Below are positions 29,873-40,183 of a stretch of 46,343 bases of DNA, one piece after another. The position numbers and the translations under genes are program-made. Position 1 is the stretch's first letter. Each line of letters starts with the position of its first letter. The notes beneath the pieces were generated by a model. That model ran no database searches, was not told the origin of the DNA, and saw only the letters and a program-made list of their open reading frames with translations. This DNA comes from Planctomycetota bacterium (GTDB taxonomy: Bacteria > Planctomycetota > JAJSAM01 > JAJVHW01), in NCBI GenBank assembly GCA_024277065.1, contig JAJRVY010000174.1:1-46343 (forward strand), in the 5' to 3' direction.

Positions 29873-31453
29873 CTACTCGGCGAGAAGAGCTTTGCGGCCG
29901 AGGGCGTCCAGGATGCCCGGCAGCGCCTCGGCGAGCAGTTGGCGGACTTCTTCCGGGGCCGTGACGGGCTCACCGTCGCGGCGCATCGAGACGCCTTCTT
30001 CCAGCACCGTGGCGACGATCCCGTCCAGGATGGCGGCGCGGTCGCGCTTGCCGTCGAGCAACGCCGCCGTGCGGCGTTCGAGCTCGCTCACGCGTGCGAC
30101 CTCGTGGCGCAGGTTCGTGAGTGGTTGGTGCTGCGCGGCGAGGTGGCGCGAGAGCGCCGGGAGAGCGGGCCTCTCGCCCGGCTGCGTGACGAAGCGGGGC
30201 GGGTGCCGGTGGAGTTCGAGCAGGCCGACCGGGAAGCAGGTCAGGACGAGATCGGCGACCTCGCGCACGAGCACGTCCTCGGAGGGCGCATCGTCCCCCA
30301 GCCGCTCGGCGGCGCCCGCGACCACGTCGGCGAACGCCACCGAGGCTGGCCAGTGCTCGTGGACGTGCACGAGCGCCGCCTTCTGGACCGGATGCACGAT
30401 CGTCGCCGTGCCCTTCTCGAGGTGCCGGAACACGGCCGGTTCGGTTCCCGTCATGTCGCCGCCACCGGCCGGCAACTGCAGCGCGGAAGCGAGCCGCAGC
30501 GACTGGATGCGCGCGCCGTCGATCGTGCGATCGGGCATGAGGTCGGATGCCACGAGGAGCGTGCGACGGAACATGCGATTGCGCACGAAGTCCATGTACT
30601 GCTCGAGATGGATGATGTCCGGAGCGATCGCGTGCAGCGTCTCCGACGTCTCGGCCGAGAGGCCCGCGCCGGTCATACCCTCGAAGCCGGCCTCGCAGAG
30701 GTAGCGCAGTCCGGCGTCCCCCGCGCGCGCGACGAAGCGGTGGAAGTACAGCGGCTCGTTGAACTCCTCGAGGTGCTCGTGGAACAGGTAGCTGTCGTAG
30801 TGCGTCTGGATGATGCCGAGTTCGTCGTGGAGCAGTTGCGCGTACGCGCCGCTGTCCTTGGGAACCGCTGCGACGAGAAAGTCCAGCAGCGCGCGCGCCT
30901 GGTCGATCTTCGACCGTGGATCGGCGAACCGCGCCGCGTGGAACTTCATCATCTCGCGCATCATCGAGCGCATGTGCCAGCCAGGCAGCGTGTTGTAGCT
31001 GATGTACGCCACGCCGCTCGGCTGCATGTTCTCGCGGCAGATGGCGAGGATCTTGCGCTGCACCTCCGGGGGCACCCACGAGTAGACGCCGTGGCAGATG
31101 ACGTAGTCGAACAGGCCGTCGGCCGGCCCGATGTCGAGGATGCTCCTGTGCTGCAGCGAGATGCGCTCGATGCCGGTGGCGCGCAGCGTCGCCCGGCCGT
31201 CCTCGATCTGCCGTTCCGAGAGATCGACGCCCACCAGTTCCGCGCCCGGCAGCGACTGGGCGATCGGGATCAGGTTCCCGCCGCTCGCGCAGCCGAGCTC
31301 CAGCACGCGGGCCGTCTCGGGCGCCGGGGCGTCGATGCCGAAGATCGCGGCGAGCGTGGACAGATGGTCGGGGTGCGTGTGCGCGAACGCCTGGCTGTCG
31401 TAGGGGATGCTGTCGTAGGTCGTCGCTTGCGGCTCACCGTGCGAGGCGGTCAT
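29873..31453 (-). CDS. Class I SAM methyltransferase with methyltransferase-regulatory domain
   Basis: VLELGCASGGNLIPIAQSLPGAELVGVDLSERQI, FDYVICHGVYSWVPPEVQRKILAICREN, AYISYNTLPGWHMRSMMREMMKFH; TAG stop. Confidence 0.88.
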   Translation of the reverse strand: MTASHGEPQATTYDSIPYDSQAFAHTHPDHLSTLAAIFGIDAPAPETARVLELGCASGGNLIPIAQSLPGAELVGVDLSERQIEDGRATLRATGIERISLQHRSILDIGPADGLFDYVICHGVYSWVPPEVQRKILAICRENMQPSGVAYISYNTLPGWHMRSMMREMMKFHAARFADPRSKIDQARALLDFLVAAVPKDSGAYAQLLHDELGIIQTHYDSYLFHEHLEEFNEPLYFHRFVARAGDAGLRYLCEAGFEGMTGAGLSAETSETLHAIAPDIIHLEQYMDFVRNRMFRRTLLVASDLMPDRTIDGARIQSLRLASALQLPAGGGDMTGTEPAVFRHLEKGTATIVHPVQKAALVHVHEHWPASVAFADVVAGAAERLGDDAPSEDVLVREVADLVLTCFPVGLLELHRHPPRFVTQPGERPALPALSRHLAAQHQPLTNLRHEVARVSELERRTAALLDGKRDRAAILDGIVATVLEEGVSMRRDGEPVTAPEEVRQLLAEALPGILDALGRKALLAE

Positions 31454-33584
31454 ACACGTTCTCCATCTGTCCTGCGAACGCGCGGGCGTCCATTGCGGGC
31501 GACGCCGTGAGCCGTGCCCGCATGCCGTGCCGCCGCTCCGCGAGGTCGGCAGCGACGTCGGCGGCCCCCGCGATCTCTGCGGCGAGGCGCACGTAGCCGG
31601 CGACGTCGTCCGCCACGAACTCACGCAGCCAGGCGGCAGTGAGGATCGACGCACTGATGCGGCTCGCCCAGCGGTCGCCCGTGAACGTCAGTACGGGGAC
31701 GCCCTGCCACAGCGCCTCCATCGTCGTCGTGCCGCCGTTGTAGGGGAACGGATCGAGAGCCACGTCGATGCGGTCGTACGTCCCGAGGAACTCCGCGTGC
31801 GTGGCCGGGCCCTCCAGCGACAGCCGCGTGCCGTCCACGCCGCGTGCGGCGAAGGCGGCGGCGACCGCGTCGCGATTGGTGCGCGTCGCAAGACCGGCAT
31901 TGCGCAGCAGCAGCCGCGCGCCCGGCGCCTCGGTCAGCATCTGCGCCCACGTGTCGAAGACCTGCGGCGTCAGCTTGTAGAGCGACGCGGGCGAGCCGAA
32001 CGTGAGCGTGCCCGCCTGCGCCACCGGCGGCGGGGCGACGTCCGGCACCGCGTACTGCACGCCGAACGGCAGGTACGTGCCGTCCACGCGGATGATCTCT
32101 TCGGCGTAGTCGTCGTCCTCGTCCGGCGGGGCGACGATCCCGTCGCCGACCGACCACCCGATGCCCGGCACGGCGAGCGTGGCGTAGTTGTTGAACCAGG
32201 TCACGCCCACGGGCGCCGGATCATGTGCGAACACGCGCAGCCGCGACGGCTTGCTGTACGCGTTGAGATCGACGAGGACGTCGATGCCCGCCTCGCGGAT
32301 GTGCCGGGCGAGACTCTCGTCGTCCAGCGCCTCGGTCTCGTGGAAGTGGTCGCCCTGCGCGGTTCGGAGGCTCTCGCCCACGGCGCTGCGCGGTGCGTCG
32401 GAGAAGAGATGCACCTCGACGCGTGAGCGGTCGTGCGCGTCGAGGAGCGCGCGAACGGGCTTCATCAACCGCTGCTGGGCGAAGAAGGCGGAGACGTAGC
32501 CGACGCGCAGGCGGCCGGCGCGCCGCCGCAGCCCCGCCCGCGCCGTCGTCGCAGGCGGGCACGCGGACCGCGCCCACGCCTCGCGCACGGTGCGGACGTC
32601 CTGCGCCGTCGCGGCCGGCGCGCCGGGGATGAACGTGGCAAGCGAGACGAGCGCCAGGGCGCGCACCTCTCCGTTGTCCAACTGCACGGCCCGTTCCATG
32701 CTCCGCAGCGCCGTGTCCGTCTGCCCCAGCTCGAACGCCACCTTGCCATGCTGGTAGTGCGCGTCGGCGCGTCGCGGCCGATGCTCGACGGCGTGGCCCA
32801 GGGCGCCCAGCGCGCCCGCCACGTCGCCGTGCGTCAGGAGCGCGCAACCCAGCGAGAACCACGCGTCGCCGCGGTCCGGGGCGAGCTCGACCGCGCGGCG
32901 GTAGTGCGCCGCGGCCTCGGGCAGCCGGCCGGCCACGTGGGACGCGTCCGCGAACGCCTCCTCGATCTCGGCGTTGGCGGGGGCGAGCATCAGCGCGCGC
33001 CGCAGGGCCGTGCGCGCCGCGTCGGTGTCGCCCTTGCGCGTCAACACGCGGCCGAGAGCGAGCCAGGCGTCCACCCGCGCCGCGTCGAGCTGCGTGGCGC
33101 GCCTCAGGCTCTCGATGGCCTCGTCCTCGCGTGACAGAGCGGCCAGGACGCGGCCCGCGTTGAAATGCGCGATCGCGTGCTTCGGATCGAGCCCCAGCGC
33201 GCGGCGATAGCTCGCGAGAGCGTCCTCCGTGCGGCCGAGTTCCTCGCACACCGTGCCGAGGTTGTTGTGGAATTCGCGGCGTCCGCCGTCGAGTTCGACG
33301 GCCCGTCGCGCGGCGCCCTCGGCGTCCTTCGCGCGGCCCACGGCACGCAGCGCGAGACCGCGGTTGTTGTGGACCTCGGCGACGTCGTCGCGGATCGCGA
33401 GCGCGCGGTCGAACAGCGCCAGCGCGCCCGCCGCGTCTCTCGTCCCGAGTCGCGCCACGCCTGCGAGATGCAGTGCGTCGGGATCGCTCGCGTGCGCGGC
33501 GACGAACGCGTCGAGGATCTCGCGCGCCTCGGCGTGCCGGCCGGCATTCAGGTGTGCCGTTGCGGCGTGCAGCATCTCGTGCAC
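31434..33584 (-). CDS. TPR-repeat O-GlcNAc-transferase-like glycosyltransferase (GT41/SPINDLY type)
   Basis: Multiple N-terminal TPRs; C-terminal VDLNAYSKPSRLRVFAHDPAPVGVTWFNNYATL and DVALDPFPYNGGTTTMEALWQGVPVLTFTGDRWASRISASIL; GTG start preceded by GGAGGG. Confidence 0.9.
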   Translation of the reverse strand: MHEMLHAATAHLNAGRHAEAREILDAFVAAHASDPDALHLAGVARLGTRDAAGALALFDRALAIRDDVAEVHNNRGLALRAVGRAKDAEGAARRAVELDGGRREFHNNLGTVCEELGRTEDALASYRRALGLDPKHAIAHFNAGRVLAALSREDEAIESLRRATQLDAARVDAWLALGRVLTRKGDTDAARTALRRALMLAPANAEIEEAFADASHVAGRLPEAAAHYRRAVELAPDRGDAWFSLGCALLTHGDVAGALGALGHAVEHRPRRADAHYQHGKVAFELGQTDTALRSMERAVQLDNGEVRALALVSLATFIPGAPAATAQDVRTVREAWARSACPPATTARAGLRRRAGRLRVGYVSAFFAQQRLMKPVRALLDAHDRSRVEVHLFSDAPRSAVGESLRTAQGDHFHETEALDDESLARHIREAGIDVLVDLNAYSKPSRLRVFAHDPAPVGVTWFNNYATLAVPGIGWSVGDGIVAPPDEDDDYAEEIIRVDGTYLPFGVQYAVPDVAPPPVAQAGTLTFGSPASLYKLTPQVFDTWAQMLTEAPGARLLLRNAGLATRTNRDAVAAAFAARGVDGTRLSLEGPATHAEFLGTYDRIDVALDPFPYNGGTTTMEALWQGVPVLTFTGDRWASRISASILTAAWLREFVADDVAGYVRLAAEIAGAADVAADLAERRHGMRARLTASPAMDARAFAGQMENVYDRLAR

Positions 33585-33690
33585 CGGTGACCCTCCAGGG
33601 CCGCATCGACTCCGAGGCGGCGTAGCGCTCAGGCTACCAAACCCGAGCGTTGGCTCGCTGCGCTCCACGCCCGCTCGCGGCCGGTCGTCG

Positions 33691-35427
33691 TCACTCCTGG
33701 TGATCGGCGGTCTGCACGATGAGCTCGGTGCGGTAGCGGTCGAAGATCGTGGACTTGGACAGCGTACCGAGGAAGTGGTCGCTCTCATCGACGACGGGCA
33801 GCACCCACGCGCCCGACTGCTGGAAGGTCTCCATCGCCTCGAGCAGCGTGGCCGCCGCGGGGATGTGGACGACGTCGCTGTCCATTACCGTGTCCACCGG
33901 TGTGACGCGGCGCACCGTCTCGTCGAAGATGATGCCGCGCAGGCTCGTGACGTCGAGCATTCCGAGCAGCTTGCCGCTCGCATCGACGACCGCGAACTGG
34001 CTGCGCCGAGTGCTCGGCAGCATGCCGGCCAGGTCGTCGAGCGTGCGGCCGCTCTAGATGCGCACCGACTCGCGGTCGAGGATTTCCTCGGCGCGCAGCT
34101 CGGCGAGGATGCGGCGGTCCGAGCCGGGTCGCATCAGCTCGCCGCGCTCGGCCAGCTCCCACGTGTAGAGCGAGTGCCGCAGGAAGGTCCGCGAGACGAG
34201 CACGGAGATGACCGCCACGAGGATCAGCGGCAGCGTGCCCTCCCAGCCGTTCGTCGTCTCGAGCGCGAGCATGATCCCGGTGAAGGGCGCCTGCATCGCG
34301 CCGGACACCAGCCCGGCCATGGCAGCGAGCGCGAAGAAGCTCGGGACGGCGAAGCCGACCTCGGGCAGCAGCGTGTGGAGCAGCGCGCCGAAGCCGTAGC
34401 CGAGTACCGACCCGAGCACGAGCGCCGGCGCGAAGATGCCGCCGGGCGCGTTGCTGCCCAGTGTGATCGTCGTCGTGAGGAGCTTCGCGCCGAGCAGCAG
34501 AAGGAGCCCCGGGCCCAGGAGAAGCTCACCTCCGAGCGCGGCGTTCACGGTGCCGTAGCCCTCGCCGATGGCCTCGGGCACGAGCAGCCCGAGCGCGCCG
34601 ACGCCGAGCCCCGCGAGTCCCGCTGTCAGCCCCAGCGGGCCGCTGATGAAGCTCTTCTTGAGCGCGCGCGTGATGCGTTCACCGCGGAAGATCCCGGCCA
34701 CGAGGACCACCGAGAGGAGCCCGGCAGCGGCGCCCAGCACGGCGCTCGCCGCCAGGTCGTGCGCGCCCCACGAGGGGTCGAAGCTCGTACGGAAGGCGCC
34801 CTCCGCGCCGAGCGCGAGGCGTCCGATCTCGGTGGCGACGGTGGCGGCGATGGCGATGGGCAGCAGGGCGCCGAGCGTCCACTCCGCGAGCACCACCTCC
34901 ATCGTGAAGATCATGCCCGTGAGTGGTGCGTTGAAGATCGCGCCGATGCCGCCCGCGACGCCGCATCCCAGCAGCAGCACGCGCTGGCGCTCGGCCATGC
35001 GCAGACCGCCGGCGAGGTTGCTGCCGACGGCGGCGGCGCTGAACGCGATGGGGCCCTCGAGCCCCGCCGACCCGCCGGCGGCGACGTTCACGAGGCTGCC
35101 GATCAGGCGGCTGACGACGGACCGCCTGCGCATGTGGCCGCCGCGCCGCGTGACGCTTGCGAGCACCGCCGAGACGCCGTGCCCACCCGGCTCGCGGAAC
35201 AGGACGCGGATGATGGCCACGCCCAGCATCGCGCCGAGCGCCGGCAGCACGAGCATGCCCCACCAGTGTTCGCGCAGTGGCTTCAGGGCTTCGAACAGCA
35301 GGTGCACACCGCTGCGCAGCGCCACGGCCACGGTCGCCGCCGCCGCGCCGACGAACGCCGCGGCGACTGCCAGCATCCACGGTTCGAGCCGCGCGCCGCG
35401 CGTGCGGAAGACGCTCGTGCGGCTCAT
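33691..35427 (-). CDS. ClC-family chloride channel/antiporter with C-terminal CBS pair, interrupted by in-frame TAG at 34054-34056
   Basis: GGSAGLEGPIAFSAAAVGSNLAG, GVAGGIGAIFNAPLTGMIFTMEV, GSNAPGGIFAPALVLGS; downstream ORF 33691..34023 encodes the CBS region in the same frame (SVRI[TAG]SGRTLDDLAGMLPSTRRSQFAVVD). Confidence 0.93.
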
Positions 35428-35437
35428 GCGGGGTTGC

Positions 35438-36145
35438 TCATGCGGGCCGGCCGCGCTCGAGCTCGGCGACGAGCGCGCGCAGCTCGTCGGCGTCCATGGC
35501 GCCCCGCAGCGCCGCGACGAAGCGCGGTTGCCGGAGCACGTACGAGATCCAGGCGAGCAGCCGCAGGTGCTCCTTGGGGCTCGGGCTGAGGAGCAGCACG
35601 ACCGCCGTCACCGGCGCACCGTCGAGGGCGCCCCACGCGACGGCGTTCTCGAGCATCGCGATGACGAGCACGGGGGCCGCGACGAACTCCGTCGAGGGCA
35701 CGCGCGGGTGGGGCAGCGCGATGCCGTCGCCGACCGCCGTCGGCATGATCGCCTCGCGGTCACGGAGCGCGGCCAGGAGCCCCTCGCGATCCTCGGACTC
35801 GGGGAGCGGCGCGCGCTCCACCAGGTTCGTGAGCACCTCATCGGGGGTGCTCCCGCGCACCGCATGCAGCACCGCGCCGCGGAGCAGTGCGCGACAGAGC
35901 TCGCCGCCGCCCTGCCCCGGCACCCCGGCGCACGGTTCCGGGGCGACCGGCGGAGAGAGCCCGTCGCCGTGGCCGCGCCGCAGGTGCAGCCCCTGGTTGC
36001 GTGCCCAGCGCTGCAACTCGGCGGACTCGAAGCGGAACTCTCCGCTCTGCCGCCGCACGCCGAGCCGTCCCTGACGGGCCCAGCGCCGCACCGTCGCCGG
36101 GGAGACGCCCAACATGTCGGCTGCCTGCTGCAGATCGAGGGCCAT
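35438..36145 (-). CDS. HTH (excisionase/MerR-like) - PTS EIIA (PtsN-type) fusion protein
   Basis: N-terminal MALDLQQAADMLGVSPATVRRWARQGRLGVRRQSGEFRF; C-terminal EIIA with active-site-type GIALPHPRVPS and LLSPSPKEHLRLLAWISYVL. Confidence 0.85.
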   Translation of the reverse strand: MALDLQQAADMLGVSPATVRRWARQGRLGVRRQSGEFRFESAELQRWARNQGLHLRRGHGDGLSPPVAPEPCAGVPGQGGGELCRALLRGAVLHAVRGSTPDEVLTNLVERAPLPESEDREGLLAALRDREAIMPTAVGDGIALPHPRVPSTEFVAAPVLVIAMLENAVAWGALDGAPVTAVVLLLSPSPKEHLRLLAWISYVLRQPRFVAALRGAMDADELRALVAELERGRPA

Positions 36146-36231
36146 CCGCGCGAGTCTATTCCTCTGCCGCGCGGAGCGGCGTAGATCGTGGGCGTCTCGG
36201 CCGGGGGCCCACGACTGCCGACGAAGTGGGC

Positions 36232-36792
36232 ATGGGGGGGCGCGAGACACGACCGTGCGATTGCGAGCCGGCGCCCTGGGCGCCGGCGACGTGGCGGGAT
36301 CTGTGGCGCCGGCCGCGGTGGCGCGTGGTCGCGCGGGCGCTACCGTGGGTGGTTGGGGTGCTGCTCGTCGGTGCGATCGCCGTCCCGAACATGCGCGGAG
36401 CCTGCGTCAACTGGAACGACGTCTCGGCGTACTGGACGCTCACGACGGTCGCGCGCAGCCAGGACGAGTTCCGCCGCAGTGGCGTGCTCGATCTGGACGG
36501 CGACGGCCGCGCGGAGTTCGGTTCGTTCCGCGAGCTCTCGGGCGCGGCGCCCGCGCGCGGCGGCGACCGTGTCCTTCGACCGCTCGTTCTCTCGGGAGCG
36601 TTCCGCACGCTCGACGCCGGGGACGCCGTGGTTCGCCCCGGGTATCGCTTCCGGATGTACGTGCCGGCTCGCGACGGTTCCTGGGTCGCCGTGGACGCGG
36701 AGCCCGGCGACGCGTCAGCGGACGGCGCGGAGCGCGCGTTCCTGTGCTACGCGGGCCCTAACGACTGGGTCACGGGCCCGCCGCAGCACTGA
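36232..36792 (+). CDS. Hypothetical membrane-anchored protein
   Basis: TM segment ALPWVVGVLLVGAIAVPN followed by a DLDGDGRAEFGSFREL extracytoplasmic domain; TGA stop. Confidence 0.5.
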   Translation: MGGRETRPCDCEPAPWAPATWRDLWRRPRWRVVARALPWVVGVLLVGAIAVPNMRGACVNWNDVSAYWTLTTVARSQDEFRRSGVLDLDGDGRAEFGSFRELSGAAPARGGDRVLRPLVLSGAFRTLDAGDAVVRPGYRFRMYVPARDGSWVAVDAEPGDASADGAERAFLCYAGPNDWVTGPPQH

Positions 36793-36811
36793 CGCGGACG
36801 AGCGTCCACGA

Positions 36812-38329
36812 TCAGTTGCAGCCGCCGCCCCGCCTTCGCCGCCGACGGCCGCCGGAGTCGCCCCCGCCGCGATCGTTGCGCGGGCGCTCGTCGCGGCGGC
36901 CGGGGCCGCGACCGTCGTCCCGCTGGCGCTGGTCGTCGTCGTCCCGCGACTCGCGACGCGGTGGTCGGTCGTCCACGGGGGAGCGCTTCATCGAGCGCTG
37001 GTAGTAGTCGTCGAGCAGCATGGCGAGCAGCACGGACTCGTCGCTCTCCGCGCTGAGCTCGCGCACGAGCGGCAGGAAGCGTTCGAGGCGCTCGCGCTCG
37101 AGCTGCCGCCGCTCGCGCAGCTCGGACTCGAGCAGGGCCGTGACGCGCTGGGACAGGAGGTCGGCGACCTCGTCCTCGGAGGGGACATCGCGTTCCTGCA
37201 TGTCGATCTCGTACTCCTTCTCGATGCGGCGCAGCGCGACGGTTTCCATGCTGTTCTTGGAGACGAGCGTGATGGCGCGACCGCTGGCCCCCGCGCGGCC
37301 CGTGCGGCCGGCGCGGTGGATGTACGCCTCGGTCTCGTCGGGCGGCTCGTACTGGATGACGTGCGAGAGCTCGGGGATGTCGAGGCCGCGGGCGGCGACG
37401 TCGGTGGCCACGAGGATGCGCAACTTTCCGTCGCGCACGCGCTGCAGCACGCGCTCGCGCTGGCTCTGGTTCAGGTCGGCCGAGAGCTCGTCGGCGTCCC
37501 ACCCGAAGCGCTGCAGCACGGTCTTGACGAACGTCACGTAGCGCTTCGTGTTGCAGAACACGATCGCGGCGACCGGGTTCTCCTTCTCGAGCACGCGCAC
37601 GAGGCAGCGGTCCTTCCCGCCGGGCGGCACGGTGTGGAAGACGTGCAGCACGTCGGTCACGTGGACGTGGTCCGTCGAGAGCGAGAGCGTGACCGGATCC
37701 TGCAGGAACTCGCCCGAGAGGCGCAGCACGTGGCGCGGGAAGGTCGCCGAGAACAGGTGGCTGTTGACGTGCTCGCGCGGCATGTGGCGGCGCACGCGCT
37801 GCATGTCGGGGTAGAAGCCCATCGACAGCATGCGGTCGGCCTCGTCGAGCACGAGCATGCGGATCTCGTACAGCGAGAGTGTGCCGCGCAGCAGGTGGTC
37901 GAGCACGCGCCCGGGCGTGCCGACGACCAGGTGCGCACCGCGCTCGAAGGCCTCGAGCTGCGGCCCGTACGCCGTGCCGCCGTAGATCGCCACCGTGCGC
38001 ACCCCGGAGTCGCCGGCGAGCATGTGGGCCTCGGCCTCGACCTGCTTGGCGAGCTCGCGCGTCGGCACCAGGATGAGCGCCTGGCAGGCGCGCAGCGACG
38101 GATCGACGCGATCGAGGATCGGCAGCACGAAGGCGCCGGTCTTGCCGCTGCCCGTGCGGCTCTGCGTCATGGTGTCGCGGTTCGCGAACACGTACGGGAG
38201 CGCGCGGCGCTGAACCGGCATCAACGTCGTCCACCCGGCGCGGGCGCAGGCGTCCCGGAGCTGCGGCGGCAGCTCGGCCAGCGAGGTCTCGGGCAGGTCG
38301 TCTTCGGGCGTGCGGTCGGTGTCGCTCAA
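36812..38329 (-). CDS. DEAD-box ATP-dependent RNA helicase with Arg/Gly-rich tail
   Basis: SRTGSGKTGAF, PTRELAKQ, GTPGRVLD, LDEADRML, SATFP, ATDVAARGLDIP, HRAGRTGRAG motifs. Confidence 0.96.
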   Translation of the reverse strand: MSDTDRTPEDDLPETSLAELPPQLRDACARAGWTTLMPVQRRALPYVFANRDTMTQSRTGSGKTGAFVLPILDRVDPSLRACQALILVPTRELAKQVEAEAHMLAGDSGVRTVAIYGGTAYGPQLEAFERGAHLVVGTPGRVLDHLLRGTLSLYEIRMLVLDEADRMLSMGFYPDMQRVRRHMPREHVNSHLFSATFPRHVLRLSGEFLQDPVTLSLSTDHVHVTDVLHVFHTVPPGGKDRCLVRVLEKENPVAAIVFCNTKRYVTFVKTVLQRFGWDADELSADLNQSQRERVLQRVRDGKLRILVATDVAARGLDIPELSHVIQYEPPDETEAYIHRAGRTGRAGASGRAITLVSKNSMETVALRRIEKEYEIDMQERDVPSEDEVADLLSQRVTALLESELRERRQLERERLERFLPLVRELSAESDESVLLAMLLDDYYQRSMKRSPVDDRPPRRESRDDDDQRQRDDGRGPGRRDERPRNDRGGGDSGGRRRRRRGGGCN

Positions 38330-38423
38330 GCCGGGAGCGTATCAGGGACGACGGCGGGCGGCGACGAAGGCGAGGGGCGTGGTCCTTCCAACCGTCCGGT
38401 CCAGAGTCGATAATCGCCGGTCG

Positions 38424-40151
38424 ATGGACATGGACGAGACACAGGTGACCGGGAGTGGCGGCCGCGCAGGTCTCTCGCGGACGAGTTGGATGGCCCCGGT
38501 CCTCGTCTCCGCGCTCGCGATCGCGGCCGGATGGTGGGTACACGCGGAGGTGGACCGCGCACTCCACGTGCGCAACGCGGACGACCTGCGGGCGCTCGTC
38601 GATGCCGAGGTCGCCGTTCTACGCCACATGACGGACGGGCGGCCCGCGGACGTGGCACCGGCCGAGCTCGTCATGACGCAGAGTCACGTGCCCGCGGGCA
38701 ACGTCGGGCGCAGCGGCGAGGTGCTGGTCGTCGATCGCCGCGCGCGGCTGCTCACGCGCAGCCGCTTCGCCGCGGCCCTCGAGGACGCCGGCCTCGCGTG
38801 CGGCCCCGGAGAGCTCACGCTGCGCGATCCCGGCGGGGACGTCCTCAGTGGCCACGAACTCGACATGGCGCGCGCGTCGCTGCCCCTCACGAAGGCCGCC
38901 GGGCGCGTCACCGAGGGGGGCGAGGGCGAGGACATGGACGGCTACCGCAGCTACCGCGGTACCGACGTCGTCGGCGCCTGGCGCTGGCTGGACGACCTGC
39001 AGCTCGGCGTGCTCGCCGAGATGGAGGTCACCGAGGCCGAGGCGCCGTCGCGCGTGCTGCTCCGCGCGTACCTGGCGCTCGTGGCGCTGGCGATCGTGGC
39101 CGCGGCCGGCGGGGTGTACGTCGCGCGCCGCAACGCGCACCTGCTGGCGAAGGTGCGCGAGGCCGAGAGCAAGGCGCGCACGCTCGGGCAGTACACGCTC
39201 GTCAAGAAGATCGGCGCGGGCGGCATGGGCGAGGTCTACCTGGCGCGCCACGCCATGCTGCGCAGGGCGACGGCGATCAAGCTCCTGCGTCCGGATCGCA
39301 CGAGCGAGGCGGCCATCGCGCGGTTCGAGCGCGAGGTGCAGCAGACCAGCCGTCTGGCCCATCCCAACACCGTGCAGATCTACGACTTCGGGCGCACGCC
39401 GGGCGGCACGTTCTACTACGCCATGGAGTGCCTGATCGGCATCCCGCTCGACAAGTTCGTGGCCGACGTCGGGCCGCTGCCCGAGGGCCGCGTGATCTAT
39501 CTGTTGCAGCAGGTCTGCGCGTCGCTCAACGAGGCGCACGGCCTCGGTCTCGTGCACCGCGACATCAAGCCGGAGAACGTCTTCGTCTGTCGTACCGGGG
39601 GCGCGTTCGACGTGGCGAAGGTGCTGGACTTCGGGCTCGTCATGGACCGCACGTCGCAGGACTCGCTGAAACTCTCGGGCGTCGGCGCGATCCTCGGCAC
39701 GCCGCTCTACATGGCACCTGAGGCGTTCCTGCGGCCCGAGGAAGTGGATCACCGCACGGATCTCTACGCGCTGGGCGCCGTCGGCTACTTCCTGCTCACG
39801 GGCGTGCCGCCGTTCGAGGGCGAGTCGATCGTCGAGCTGTTCAACAAGCAGACCAAGGTGCGCCCCGTGCCGCCCTCCGAGCGCGTGGACAATCCCATCC
39901 TGCCGGACCTCGAGAAGGCCATCCTGGCGTGTCTCGAGAAGGACCCCGAGCGCCGCCCCAAGAGTGCGAACGCGTTGTCGCGCGAGCTCGAGTGGTGCCG
40001 CTCGTTCGGCGAGTGGAACCGCGACAAGGCCCGCTACTGGTGGCGCGAGCACGGCCCGCGCCTCGATCGCGACTACGGGCTCGACTCCGATGCCTGGATC
40101 GGTTCCGTGGCCGCCACGGGCACCGTCGAGATCCGCCTCGACGGACGCTGA
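38424..40151 (+). CDS. Membrane Ser/Thr protein kinase with N-terminal extracytoplasmic sensor and C-terminal kinase domain
   Basis: Two TM segments flank an N-terminal domain; kinase motifs IGAGGMGEVYLARH, AIKLLRP, HRDIKPENVFV, LDFGLV, GTPLYMAPE. Confidence 0.93.
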   Translation: MDMDETQVTGSGGRAGLSRTSWMAPVLVSALAIAAGWWVHAEVDRALHVRNADDLRALVDAEVAVLRHMTDGRPADVAPAELVMTQSHVPAGNVGRSGEVLVVDRRARLLTRSRFAAALEDAGLACGPGELTLRDPGGDVLSGHELDMARASLPLTKAAGRVTEGGEGEDMDGYRSYRGTDVVGAWRWLDDLQLGVLAEMEVTEAEAPSRVLLRAYLALVALAIVAAAGGVYVARRNAHLLAKVREAESKARTLGQYTLVKKIGAGGMGEVYLARHAMLRRATAIKLLRPDRTSEAAIARFEREVQQTSRLAHPNTVQIYDFGRTPGGTFYYAMECLIGIPLDKFVADVGPLPEGRVIYLLQQVCASLNEAHGLGLVHRDIKPENVFVCRTGGAFDVAKVLDFGLVMDRTSQDSLKLSGVGAILGTPLYMAPEAFLRPEEVDHRTDLYALGAVGYFLLTGVPPFEGESIVELFNKQTKVRPVPPSERVDNPILPDLEKAILACLEKDPERRPKSANALSRELEWCRSFGEWNRDKARYWWREHGPRLDRDYGLDSDAWIGSVAATGTVEIRLDGR

Positions 40152-40183
40152 TCGCGGGCGCTAACGTGCGTGTGGAGGTCGCC

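Noticed and set aside
29873-29875. Methyltransferase-TssBC as one polyprotein through TAG (same frame)
   Set aside because: The intervening sequence (RGRAHGGPRGPHCRMATHHEAHGQQ...) is not domain-like and the sheath gene has its own plausible ATG at 29782; shared frame probably coincidental.
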